Notes: generated by a model not told the origin, from the letters alone. A DNA stretch of 12,263 nucleotides from Phycisphaeraceae bacterium (GCA_016763955.1 JAESSU010000414.1:1-12263); one strand, 5' to 3'; positions 1-7,197 are shown, counted from the first letter of the stretch. A program made the numbers and translations.

Positions 1-1329
1 CTGATCATGGCACTGGTCGCCATCGCAATCATGTTCTTCCTAAGCGGGAAACTGACACTAATCGTCTTAACGGGCGTGAGCCTATACGTCTTTAACTATA
101 AATGGTTCGTCCGCCGAATTCGCAAGGTACAAAAGCGCTTTCGTTCCAAAATGGACCGACTCTCAGCCAGAGCCCAAGAACGACTCGCAGGCAGCATCCT
201 CGTCCAAGCATACAACTCACAACGCAACGAACGCCGAGTCTTCACACGTGCAAACTTCCTCACCGAACGTGTCAACCACCGATTCCGCCAACTCAATAAT
301 GCCTATGGCATGACCTCTAGCGCACTCACTTGGACCACCTTTGCCACCGTCCAACTCTTTGGGACATACATGGTGATCCATAACCAAATCACCTATGGAG
401 CGGTCCTCGCCGTCTCTGCCTACACATGGCGATTACTCACCCCAGCGGTGCAACTAGCAGAACTATCCAATCAACTAGAACAAACTAAAATCTCGCTAGA
501 CCGCATCGTCGAACTGATGCAAGGCGAAAAAGACTTCATTTGCACCGGCGGCACACAACTCGAAAAACTCAAAGGACATGTCACCTTTGAAAACCTAAGC
601 TTCCATTACGATTTGGACTCACCGGTCCTTAAAAATATCAATCTGGATGTGAAACCCGGACAAATCGTCGCCTTCGTCGGCGAAACCGGCTGCGGGAAAT
701 CCACCAGTATCAGCCTGATTTATCACTACTACCAAGCCACCGGCGGCAGGCTCCTAATCGACGGCCACGACATTACGACCCTCGACACCCGCTGGTATCG
801 CAACCAGCTAGCAATGGTCCCGCAAGATCCCATTGTGCTTGATGACACCTTGGCTAACAACATCGCCTACGGGGACCCCAATGCCAGCATGGATCGCATC
901 CATAAAGCAGCAGACATGGCAGAACTTAACGACATCATCAAACACCTGCCTGATGGGATACAAACCTTACTCGGTGAAGAGGGCGCAAAACTCTCCGTCG
1001 GTGAACGCCAGCGATTGTGTATTGCCAGAGCAATCCTCAAAGACCCTACCATTCTCATCCTTGATGAAGCCACCAGCAGCCTAGACCCACAATCCGAAGC
1101 GTTGATTCAAAAAGCACTCAACCGGGTAATGAGTAACCGCACCACCTTCATCATTGCTCACCGGCTTAGCACCATCGTCCACGCGGACATCATCGTGGTA
1201 CTCGACCAAGGACATATTATTGAGCAAGGGACACATGCTCAACTTTTCAACAACAAGCAAAGCCGCTACCGCCATTTGTTTGATACACAAATGGCCTCCA
1301 CGACACACCGTCCAAGGGAGACTGCATAA
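1..1329 (+). CDS. ABC exporter half-transporter, subunit A (5' end outside window)
   Basis: This is the membrane plus ATPase half of a type IV (MsbA-like) ABC exporter in the inner membrane. The reading frame is open to base 1, so the start and about the first two and a half membrane helices lie upstream. Residues below count from the in-frame Met at base 7. Residues 1-30 are hydrophobic (end of TM3 and TM4), TM5/TM6 fall near 105-150, and the ATPase spans about 190-430. Walker A is GETGCGKST (225-233), the Q-loop is Q273, Walker B is ILILDE with D353 and the catalytic E354, the D-loop is SSLD and the switch is H385. The signature is LSVGE (329-333) instead of LSGGQ, a degenerate form. The stop overlaps the next gene's ATG by one base (TAATG), implying translational coupling. 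The likely partner is the next gene, giving a heterodimer. The substrate cannot be read from sequence. Confidence 0.95.
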   Translation: MIMALVAIAIMFFLSGKLTLIVLTGVSLYVFNYKWFVRRIRKVQKRFRSKMDRLSARAQERLAGSILVQAYNSQRNERRVFTRANFLTERVNHRFRQLNNAYGMTSSALTWTTFATVQLFGTYMVIHNQITYGAVLAVSAYTWRLLTPAVQLAELSNQLEQTKISLDRIVELMQGEKDFICTGGTQLEKLKGHVTFENLSFHYDLDSPVLKNINLDVKPGQIVAFVGETGCGKSTSISLIYHYYQATGGRLLIDGHDITTLDTRWYRNQLAMVPQDPIVLDDTLANNIAYGDPNASMDRIHKAADMAELNDIIKHLPDGIQTLLGEEGAKLSVGERQRLCIARAILKDPTILILDEATSSLDPQSEALIQKALNRVMSNRTTFIIAHRLSTIVHADIIVVLDQGHIIEQGTHAQLFNNKQSRYRHLFDTQMASTTHRPRETA

Positions 1330-3329
1330 TGCGAAAACCTCCATTGGAACATTTACGCAAAATTCTTGAAAGCTCCGAAAAAGTCAACCAGCGCCTGATG
1401 AAAGATCGCCGGTACACCTCAAGCGGTGCAACCAAACGGATCTTCAAACGCTACCTGCTAAACCGCCACCCCTGGCTAATGTGTTGGGTTCTCTTCTTTG
1501 CAGCCTTGCTAGGGATGCATGCCTATGTCTACCCAGTGATTGCCAAGTACATTGCTGATGACATTCTGCAAATTGATCTGATGACCTTGCAGAATCAAAG
1601 TCGTCCAAAATACTCCGTAAAAACTTCTGAAAAAACGATCCCGATGATGCATCAAGACCAGAAGCATCGTGATAGTTGGACCACGAGACTCGATAACAAG
1701 CCGGGCCTAAGCACGGAAGAAAAATTACATCGCTTGATGCTATTGGTCATTGCGGTGATCCTCTGGGAAATCTCGCGTCATTTGATGCAGGCCCATTTAT
1801 TTTTCTCAACGGCCACACTCACGCAAGAAGCTGCTTTTTACCTGCGCAATCACATTCATGAAAAACTCCACGCGTTAAGCCAGCCCTATCACGATGCAAA
1901 CTCCCCCGGACGGCTGATGACACATTTGTTCTCCGACATGGCTGTCATAGCTCAAATGTTTACAGCCCTGATGCGTCACATCCCCAACAGCCTAGCAGGC
2001 ATCATCGCTGGACTTGCGATCATCTTAAGTGTCGATTGGCGTTTAGCCTTGTATATCATCGCTGCCCTGCCTGCCTATGGTATTGCCTATCGTTACTTCT
2101 CTGTCAAAATGCGCGCTGTCAATCGTGATATCCGTGAACGCCAAGGCCAACTCTCTGGACACATTGCCAACCGCATATCGATGTTCCATGTCACCAAAGC
2201 CTTTTCTCGTGAAATTCGTGAGACACTCACGCTTGCACGGAAAACCAAACCCCTATACCAACGCCAAATAGTCTCTGGCCTACTAAACAGTATGCTCTCA
2301 ATCTCCTGCGCGATTATCGCGGGAATGGCCGTATCCGTGTCACTATGGGTCTCGGCACAAAAATGTATTGACGGCTCCATATCGGCAGGACAACTCCTGC
2401 TATTCTACGGCGCTACCACTGCCCTATTCCAACCCATCACAATGCTCATCAATCAATCTGCAATCTTCCAGAGACTTGAAGCAACCTGTGCCAAAATCAC
2501 GCGAGTGATGGATGAACCCATTGCCATTGATGACCCCAATGATCCCTTGACTGTCCCCCAAAAAGCCTGCGAAATTCGCTTCGATCATGTCACGTTGCAA
2601 TATCCCAACACACAGACACCTGCGATCAATGACCTTAATTTCACCATCCCAGCAGGGGCGAACATCTGCATCATGGGCCCCTCAGGTTCAGGCAAAAGTA
2701 CACTGGCAAAACTCGTCGCTCGTTTCTACGATCCGTCCCAAGGTGCTATCTACATCAACGGACAAGACCTTAAACGTTTCAAACTCATCGATCTGCGAAA
2801 TCTCATCCGCTATGTCCACCAAGAAGCCATCGTCTTCTCAGGCACCATCGGCGATAACATCCGCTATGGCTCAGAAGATGCAGACCCGCAAACCGTCATT
2901 CGTTCCGCCCAAAGTGCGCAAATCCATGACTTTATCAACCAACTGCCCGCAAAATATAGATCGCTAACCCATGAACGTGGGCTCACGCTTTCTGGAGGTC
3001 AAAAACAACGCGTTAATCTCGCACGGGCACTCGTCAGTAACCCCCACGTCCTAGTCCTCGACGACTGCACAAGCGCCCTAGACGCAGACACCGAAGCACG
3101 CATCATCGACAGCTTAGACACACTGCTTGCAAACCGGACTGCCCTGCTCGTTTCGCATCGCGTCTCCGTTGCCCTAGCCTGTGACTTGGTACTCACACTT
3201 GATCACGGCAAAGTTGTACAACTCGGAAAACCAGAAATATTAATCAAAGAACCAGGCCCGTTCAAAGAACTTTATGAACAACAAATCCAACGAGCCCAAC
3301 ATGCCCAGAAAGGTCACAGTGTTGCCTAA
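1329..3329 (+). CDS. ABC exporter half-transporter, subunit B, with Glu-to-Asp catalytic change
   Basis: This 666-residue protein has the full MsbA-like layout: a cytosolic N-terminus, TM1 about 49-72, TM2 134-160, TM3/TM4 about 217-258, TM5/TM6 about 320-372, and an ATPase from about 415 to 655. Walker A is GPSGSGKST (450-458), the Q-loop is Q498, the signature is a canonical LSGGQ (554-558), the D-loop is SALD and the switch is H610. Walker B reads VLVLDD, so D579 stands where the catalytic Glu should be. This is the known mark of the degenerate site in heterodimeric exporters such as TM287/288 and BmrCD. The subunit would hydrolyse poorly at its own Walker site and supply LSGGQ to subunit A's good site. 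Residues 84-131 form an unusually long polar loop between TM1 and TM2, predicted extracytoplasmic. The ATG overlaps the stop of subunit A. The protein ends 232 bp before a membrane fusion protein gene on the same strand. Confidence 0.95.
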   Translation: MRKPPLEHLRKILESSEKVNQRLMKDRRYTSSGATKRIFKRYLLNRHPWLMCWVLFFAALLGMHAYVYPVIAKYIADDILQIDLMTLQNQSRPKYSVKTSEKTIPMMHQDQKHRDSWTTRLDNKPGLSTEEKLHRLMLLVIAVILWEISRHLMQAHLFFSTATLTQEAAFYLRNHIHEKLHALSQPYHDANSPGRLMTHLFSDMAVIAQMFTALMRHIPNSLAGIIAGLAIILSVDWRLALYIIAALPAYGIAYRYFSVKMRAVNRDIRERQGQLSGHIANRISMFHVTKAFSREIRETLTLARKTKPLYQRQIVSGLLNSMLSISCAIIAGMAVSVSLWVSAQKCIDGSISAGQLLLFYGATTALFQPITMLINQSAIFQRLEATCAKITRVMDEPIAIDDPNDPLTVPQKACEIRFDHVTLQYPNTQTPAINDLNFTIPAGANICIMGPSGSGKSTLAKLVARFYDPSQGAIYINGQDLKRFKLIDLRNLIRYVHQEAIVFSGTIGDNIRYGSEDADPQTVIRSAQSAQIHDFINQLPAKYRSLTHERGLTLSGGQKQRVNLARALVSNPHVLVLDDCTSALDADTEARIIDSLDTLLANRTALLVSHRVSVALACDLVLTLDHGKVVQLGKPEILIKEPGPFKELYEQQIQRAQHAQKGHSVA

Positions 3330-3337
3330 CTAATATT

Positions 3338-3505
3338 TTTTAACCACGAGGAACACGCAAGACACGGAAATGACAAAATTCATATTGAAAAACCAAAGCG
3401 ATGCTGTTCGGAAATTATGTTTTTGATTGACCCCAAAAACAACCGTCCAAAAGCCATTGATTCTCGTATTATTTTCCGTGGATTCCGTGTTTTGTGTGGT
3501 TAAAA
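3338..3505. repeat. Imperfect inverted repeat between ABC and fusion-protein genes
   Basis: A left arm at 3338-3370 (begins TTTTAACCAC, ends CACGGAAA) is matched in reverse complement by a right arm at 3473-3505 (begins TTTCCGTG, ends GTGGTTAAAA). Aligned without gaps, 26 of 33 positions agree, including blocks of 10, 6 and 8. The 102-bp centre shows no gene. The unit occupies most of the 3330-3561 gap. Arms rich in ACCACG/ACACGGAA words look like the short intergenic repeats scattered in many environmental bacterial genomes. No second copy is visible here, so repeat status is inferred from the arm style alone. If transcribed it could fold into a long stem between subunit B and the HlyD gene. 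Confidence 0.7.
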
Positions 3506-3561
3506 TGGCTCGCTTTTGAAAACGAACTCACTTCCCCTAACCCCCAACAGGTTTAATCAAC

Positions 3562-4602
3562 ATGTCCACCGCAACAAAAAAAACACAAGGCGTTAGCCGT
3601 CCGCGACGAACCGTCAAGCCCCGTATTCGCTTCAAGCAAATAGCGATCATCTTTTTCTTGATCCTTGTCGGGCTCCTTACAATGAGCCTCTTGGTCACAC
3701 GGTCTCTACAAATCCAAGGCCCAAGTTACATCACCACCGATCAAGAAGTCGAGTTGCGCCCATCGGTCGCGGGCGCGATTGAAAAAGTCTATTTCCATGA
3801 TGGTGATCTCGTTAAGCCCAAAGACCTGCTGATTCAACTGATGGCAGATGTGCAGATGGCTGCCTTTGAAGAAGCCCAAAGTGACCTCAAAGCCAAGTCC
3901 GCTCAATATGCAGAAACCCAATCTAATATTGCATTGAGAAAAGCCCGCCGTAAAGAACAACTCTATCAAGCGGATCAAGAACTCAAGCTCGCGCAAAGCC
4001 GGTACAAGCGAATGCAAGAAGTCATCAAATCCGGGGGTGTTTCACGTTCTGAACTCGAAGACACACGCTTGAAAGTCAACGTCCTAACGAGCCGAGTCGC
4101 CGAGCTAAACCTTCCCTATGACGGACTGGAAGTCCAGCAACTTAATGTCATAAATGAACTAATCAATGCCGCCCGCAAGCGTGTCGCGTTGCATCAGGCA
4201 GAATGTGATGCTCGCCAAATTCGAGCAAACATGACCGGCTACATCTACTTTAATCGCTTTGAAACCGGCGAAGTCGTCAAACCCGAACACGTCCTAGGTC
4301 AGATATTCGACACCAGCGCCTGGGTGGTCAAAATCCGTGTACCTGAACGGTACCTTGGACGTGTGAAAATCGGTCAGAAAGTAGAAGTCGAAACCACCGC
4401 CTACTGGGCATGGCAACATGGCTATCTCCAAGGCACGGTTACCCGGATGATTCCCGTGGTCGACTCACAAGCAACCGGTGATGGTATCTTTTACGTCGAA
4501 GCCCAAATCCCAAATCCAAGTTACGATTTACAGCCGGGCATGACCGCTCAAACAACCATTTATGCAGACAAAGTGCCTTTGCTTATGTCACTGATTTATT
4601 GA
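3562..4602 (+). CDS. HlyD/RND-type membrane fusion (periplasmic adaptor) protein
   Basis: This 346-residue protein is an efflux or secretion adaptor that links an inner-membrane pump to an outer-membrane channel. A basic N-terminus (residues 11-25) precedes one membrane anchor at about 26-45, so most of the protein lies outside the cytosol. The first half of the lipoyl-like domain is at about 62-97 (RPSVAGAIEKVYFHDGD and following). A Gln/Lys/Glu-rich coiled-coil hairpin spans about 98-215, the second lipoyl half 216-248 (TGYIYFNRFETGEVVKPEH) and a beta-barrel domain 252-335 ending in LQPGMTAQTTIYAD. Length and order fit the family. No good Shine-Dalgarno is seen; CAGG lies 10 bases before the ATG. 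Position and strand suggest it serves the ABC pair just upstream, although the 232-bp gap with an inverted repeat leaves independent expression possible. No TolC-like gene follows. Confidence 0.9.
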   Translation: MSTATKKTQGVSRPRRTVKPRIRFKQIAIIFFLILVGLLTMSLLVTRSLQIQGPSYITTDQEVELRPSVAGAIEKVYFHDGDLVKPKDLLIQLMADVQMAAFEEAQSDLKAKSAQYAETQSNIALRKARRKEQLYQADQELKLAQSRYKRMQEVIKSGGVSRSELEDTRLKVNVLTSRVAELNLPYDGLEVQQLNVINELINAARKRVALHQAECDARQIRANMTGYIYFNRFETGEVVKPEHVLGQIFDTSAWVVKIRVPERYLGRVKIGQKVEVETTAYWAWQHGYLQGTVTRMIPVVDSQATGDGIFYVEAQIPNPSYDLQPGMTAQTTIYADKVPLLMSLIY

Positions 4603-4623
4603 TTTTTAACAAAGAACATCTGC

Positions 4624-4651
4624 CCCACAGATTCGCAGACTCATCTGTGGG
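4624..4651. terminator. Hairpin between convergent genes, possible two-way terminator
   Basis: A perfect 9-bp stem (CCCACAGAT at 4624-4632 with ATCTGTGGG at 4643-4651) encloses a 10-base loop. It lies in the 70-bp gap between the fusion protein gene (+, ends 4602) and the HAD gene (-, ends 4673). Neither side has a clean T-tract directly after the stem, so it is a weak intrinsic terminator by the usual rule. Its position suggests it separates the two converging transcripts. Confidence 0.55.
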
Positions 4652-4672
4652 CTTGCACCTAAAATCATTTAA

Positions 4673-5365
4673 TCAGGCAAACCACTGATGCAGCTGTGCG
4701 ATCGTGATCCCTTGGAGATTAGGAATCACACGCGCTGCATCACAGAGCAAATCAGCCGAGCCGGTGGTCGTTAATCCTAGGACTTGTAAACCGGCACTGC
4801 GTGCTGAGCAAGTCCCCGCAGCAGTGTCTTCAATAGCCAATGCCGTTTGGGGGGTGATGTTCTGATTCGGGTATTTTTCAGCAAGCAGTCTCACCGCTTT
4901 GGCATAACTTTCAGGGTCCGGCTTGGAATGCTCCACATCGTCTGCGGTCACGGTCACATCAAAAACATTGTCTAGGCCGAGTTTGGCCAAAATAATGCGA
5001 ATATCAAATTGGGTTGCACCACTGGCAATCGCAATGGGCATTTTGCCTGCAAGTTCGGTGATCAATTCTATTGAACCGGGGATGGCCTCGATGCCTTGAT
5101 TAACTTCCGATTCAAAAGCATTCGCTTTGTCTTTAATAAGCTTAGGCAAACGTGCTGTAATGTCGGGGGGAATGGCATTGCCGTAAACAGATCTGAGAAT
5201 GGCGAGAAAAGCGTCCCGATCATCATAGCCCACGAATTCGCTGAGATATTGCTCCCAGCTCATCTCAAACCCCAACGTCTTAGCCACGCGGACAAATGCC
5301 CGATAGTGCAGGGGTTCGGAGTCAACAATCACGCCATCAAAATCAAAAACAAGTGCATTTAACAT
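4673..5365 (-). CDS. HAD-superfamily phosphatase/phosphomutase (phosphoglycolate phosphatase / beta-phosphoglucomutase type)
   Basis: This cytosolic, Mg-dependent phosphotransfer enzyme of HAD subfamily I has 230 residues from the chosen ATG. Motif I is DFDGV (8-12) with nucleophile D8 and acid/base D10, followed by VDSEPLH, typical of the GPH/beta-PGM group. Residues 15-90 form the helical cap. Motif II is ASGAT (S115), motif III is SKPDP (K148) and motif IV is IEDTAAG (E179, D180). All catalytic residues are present. The substrate cannot be assigned; small sugar phosphates or 2-phosphoglycolate are the family range. The start is uncertain. The ATG at 5365 gives the usual family N-terminus but has only AAGG one base upstream. 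An in-frame TTG at 5401 adds 12 residues and has a well-spaced GAGGA. The gene is divergent from the ferredoxin gene and stands alone on its strand. Confidence 0.88.
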   Translation of the reverse strand: MLNALVFDFDGVIVDSEPLHYRAFVRVAKTLGFEMSWEQYLSEFVGYDDRDAFLAILRSVYGNAIPPDITARLPKLIKDKANAFESEVNQGIEAIPGSIELITELAGKMPIAIASGATQFDIRIILAKLGLDNVFDVTVTADDVEHSKPDPESYAKAVRLLAEKYPNQNITPQTALAIEDTAAGTCSARSAGLQVLGLTTTGSADLLCDAARVIPNLQGITIAQLHQWFA

Positions 5366-5540
5366 GCCTTGGAGTTTAGAAAGACACACCCACACCTGCA
5401 AGCAGTCCTCTATTTACATCCATTAAAAAACTATTCTTTTTTGCAATTGAGTCTCACCTTACTTTTATCCCCCTGTAGATCATTACTCAGAAGCGATTTA
5501 TCAAAAATTATTTTAATTGTTTATAACTGTCTCAACCCAT

Positions 5541-5568
5541 TTGCCCAAAAACAATCAAACCCTATACT
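5541..5568 (+). promoter_or_regulatory. Sigma-70-type promoter for the ferredoxin gene
   Basis: A -35 element TTGCCC (5541-5546) and a -10 element TATACT (5563-5568) are separated by 16 bases. The -10 matches consensus at five of six positions and the -35 at four of six. Initiation near 5575 would give a leader of about 50 bases before the ferredoxin ATG. The rest of the divergent gap (5366-5540) is A/T-rich and shows no other clear site. Confidence 0.55.
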
Positions 5569-5623
5569 GTGACCTGAAGAACAGACCAATTTGATTTTTT
5601 ATCTTTTTACAAAGGTTATCATC

Positions 5624-5881
5624 ATGCCTCACATCATCGCTGAGCCCTGCGTGAACACCAAAGACACTGCCTGCGTCGAAGTCTGCCCTGTGGACTGCAT
5701 TCATCCCGTTAAGGATAGTGACGAATTTGAAGCTGCGGACATGCTCTACATCGACCCTAGCACCTGCATTGATTGCGGATTGTGCGTCGATGAATGTCCA
5801 GTCAAAGCCATCTTCCCTGAAGAAGACCTTCCCGAAGAATGGGAAGAGTACATCGCAAAGAATGCTGAATACTTTGAATAA
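5624..5881 (+). CDS. fdxA: Seven-iron ferredoxin ([3Fe-4S][4Fe-4S])
   Basis: This 85-residue soluble electron carrier closely resembles the Thermus-type and Azotobacter FdI N-terminal ferredoxin fold (it opens MPHIIAEPC and contains ACVEVCPVDC). By the known ligand pattern, C9, C17 and C58 bind the [3Fe-4S] cluster, and C21, C48, C51 and C54 (CIDCGLC) bind the [4Fe-4S] cluster; C25 is the conserved non-ligand Cys. Residue 12 is Thr where a second CxxC Cys would sit in an 8Fe ferredoxin, which supports the 3Fe site. The acidic C-terminus (EEDLPEEWEEYI) is also typical. A short acidic insertion near 29-38 lies between the halves. The start at 5624 is supported by AAAGG at 5611-5615 with 8-base spacing; an in-frame upstream TTG at 5591 lacks such a site. 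The gene appears monocistronic. The redox partner is unknown. Confidence 0.95.
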   Translation: MPHIIAEPCVNTKDTACVEVCPVDCIHPVKDSDEFEAADMLYIDPSTCIDCGLCVDECPVKAIFPEEDLPEEWEEYIAKNAEYFE

Positions 5882-5885
5882 ATCA

Positions 5886-5901
5886 TCAGTCTTTTGACTG
5901 A
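5886..5901 (+). other. Small hairpin just after ferredoxin stop
   Basis: TCAGTC (5886-5891) pairs with GACTGA (5896-5901) around a TTTT loop, five bases past the stop codon. No T-tract follows, so it is more likely a 3' stabilising hairpin than a terminator. Confidence 0.35.
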
Positions 5902-5914
5902 ATGAACTATTCAT

Positions 5915-6022
5915 AAACCGGGTATCGGGTTTTGGGTATCGCTACGACTGAACACCGGGCATGTTAATCATGCTTGGCACGGCCAGACGGGCGGGACCTT
6001 AAATCGGGTGCCCGGTTTTTTT
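5915..6022 (+). promoter_or_regulatory. Structured segment ending in an intrinsic-terminator-like stem; possible attenuator
   Basis: The segment ends in CCCGG followed by seven Ts (6016-6022). The 3' arm around GCCCGGTTT can pair with three upstream partners: AAACCGGG at 5915-5922 (8 bp with CCCGGTTT at 6011-6018), ACCGGGCA at 5954-5961 (8 bp with TGCCCGGT at 6009-6016), or CGGGC at 5988-5992 (5 bp with GCCCG at 6010-6014). A further 5-bp hairpin GCATG/CATGC sits at 5959-5973, overlapping the second partner. GGGTATCG occurs twice, at 5920-5927 and 5934-5941. It may simply terminate the ferredoxin transcript. Because partners compete and the dehydrogenase begins 88 bases past the T-tract, it could also be a conditional leader terminator. 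I do not recognise a known riboswitch consensus. Confidence 0.5.
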
Positions 6023-6110
6023 ATAACTTGATCTTGCTAAATTCAAGGCGGTTCTCCAAAATAGCTTTTATTTCAACTGTCACCTTCTTAAATTTACGAG
6101 CAGTATCACC

Positions 6111-7064
6111 ATGTCCAAACCCACCATCGTCATCACTGAAACGCTCGACCCAATTTGCCAAGCATGGCTTAAAGAGCGTGCCCACGTCATTTGGCATATG
6201 CACGATCAACTAGGCATTGATGATATCCTTGCTCAAGTCGATGGCGCGGTGGTTCGCACTTACACCCAAGTTAATGCTCAGTTGCTAGACAAGGCACCGA
6301 ATCTGAAAGTCATCGGTCGTGCGGGTGTGGGCCTAGATAACTTCGACTTGCCCATCTGTGAGCAGCGGGACGTGCGCGTGGTCTACACCCCTGATGCAAA
6401 CACCCAGGCGGTGGTCGAATATGTCTTTGGTTTGATCTTGGATCACTACCGCCCGCGTTCGCCCATGCAAAGCTGCATTGCTGATAAAGAATTTCACCAA
6501 CTCCGCAAGACGCAAGTCGGCTTGCAAATCAACGAACTGACTCTTGGGATTCTGGGCTTTGGCCGCATTGGTAAACGCATCGGGCAAGTCGCCCATGCCT
6601 TTGGCATCAAGGTGCTAGTCAACGATCTAATCGACGAATTCGCGTTGCATGATCTTGTCGATTACCCGTTTGAGTTTGTGGATAAAGACATGCTCTACAG
6701 CCACTGTGACATCCTCACCGTTCAAACTGATGGCCGAAAAGATAATCACCACCTGCTAAACCGTGATGCTTTTAGCAAGCTCAACCCCAACTGCTTGTTT
6801 ATCAATGCAGCCCGGGGCATGTTAGTCAGTGATGCAGATTTAGCAGCATGGCTTAGCAAAAATCCCCAAGCTCATGCGATTTTAGATGTCCGCGACCCTG
6901 AACCCCCACAATCGGACAACCCCCTTTGGTCATTGACTGACCGCGTGAAGATGCTGCCTCACTTAGCATCCCGCACGGACATCGCGTTGCAAAACATGAG
7001 TTGGGTGGTCAAAGATGTGATGGCCGTGCTTGAAGGTGATGACCCCAAGTATCCCGCATTTTAA
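6111..7064 (+). CDS. D-2-hydroxyacid dehydrogenase, NAD-dependent (phosphoglycerate dehydrogenase-like, no ACT domain)
   Basis: This 317-residue cytosolic oxidoreductase interconverts a 2-oxoacid and a D-2-hydroxyacid with NAD(P)H. The N-terminal catalytic domain contains VIGRAGVGLDNFD (68-80), the substrate-loop region of the family. The NAD-binding Rossmann domain carries GFGRIG (149-154, a G-x-G-x-x-G loop), with acidic D172 at the end of the second strand favouring NAD over NADP. Catalytic residues follow the family pattern: R235 in AARGMLV, E264 in DPEPP, and H284 in LPHLAS. The protein stops at the end of the catalytic fold with no ACT regulatory domain, so it resembles short SerA-like or glyoxylate/hydroxypyruvate reductases rather than classical SerA. 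It has a weak Shine-Dalgarno (GAG). It is preceded by the structured segment ending at 6022 and converges with the LacI gene. The substrate is not assigned. Confidence 0.9.
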   Translation: MSKPTIVITETLDPICQAWLKERAHVIWHMHDQLGIDDILAQVDGAVVRTYTQVNAQLLDKAPNLKVIGRAGVGLDNFDLPICEQRDVRVVYTPDANTQAVVEYVFGLILDHYRPRSPMQSCIADKEFHQLRKTQVGLQINELTLGILGFGRIGKRIGQVAHAFGIKVLVNDLIDEFALHDLVDYPFEFVDKDMLYSHCDILTVQTDGRKDNHHLLNRDAFSKLNPNCLFINAARGMLVSDADLAAWLSKNPQAHAILDVRDPEPPQSDNPLWSLTDRVKMLPHLASRTDIALQNMSWVVKDVMAVLEGDDPKYPAF

Positions 7065-7135
7065 AATGCTGGGCGTACCTCGTGCTTCATTGCAGCTAAA
7101 ACGTCACATATGACATCTTACGATGCCTCAGCGAC

Positions 7136-7197
7136 ACGCCCCCGGAAGTGCCGCAGCTACTTGTTCGAAGCAAAAACAACGGTTTAATTGGGGGCGT
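7136..7197. terminator. GC-rich inverted repeat in convergent gap
   Basis: ACGCCCCC (7136-7143) and GGGGGCGT (7190-7197) form a perfect 8-bp stem around 46 bases. It lies in the 185-bp gap between the dehydrogenase (+) and the LacI gene (-). A weaker stem AACGG/CCGTT (7205-7209 with 7226-7230) follows, next to TTTTCT. The octamer TTTAATTG appears at 7183-7190 and 7218-7225. No ORF is visible. A role in ending the two converging transcripts is likely but unproven, since no long T-tract adjoins the main stem. Confidence 0.4.

Noticed and set aside
3338..3505. Insertion sequence or transposon fragment
   Set aside because: The 102-bp centre contains no transposase frame, and no target-site duplication could be identified with confidence, so it is called a repeat only.
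5555..5914. 119-codon open frame on the minus strand across the ferredoxin gene
   Set aside because: It is antisense to a clear seven-iron ferredoxin, has no recognisable motif, and its composition reflects the opposite-strand codons.
5915..6022. Assignment of the structured segment to a named riboswitch class
   Set aside because: I compared it by eye with the conserved cores of fluoride, guanidine, SAH, c-di-GMP, cobalamin and THF riboswitches and found no match. It is left unnamed.
6111..7064. Naming the dehydrogenase SerA
   Set aside because: It lacks the ACT domain and any serine-pathway neighbour; other 2-hydroxyacid dehydrogenases share the same core motifs.
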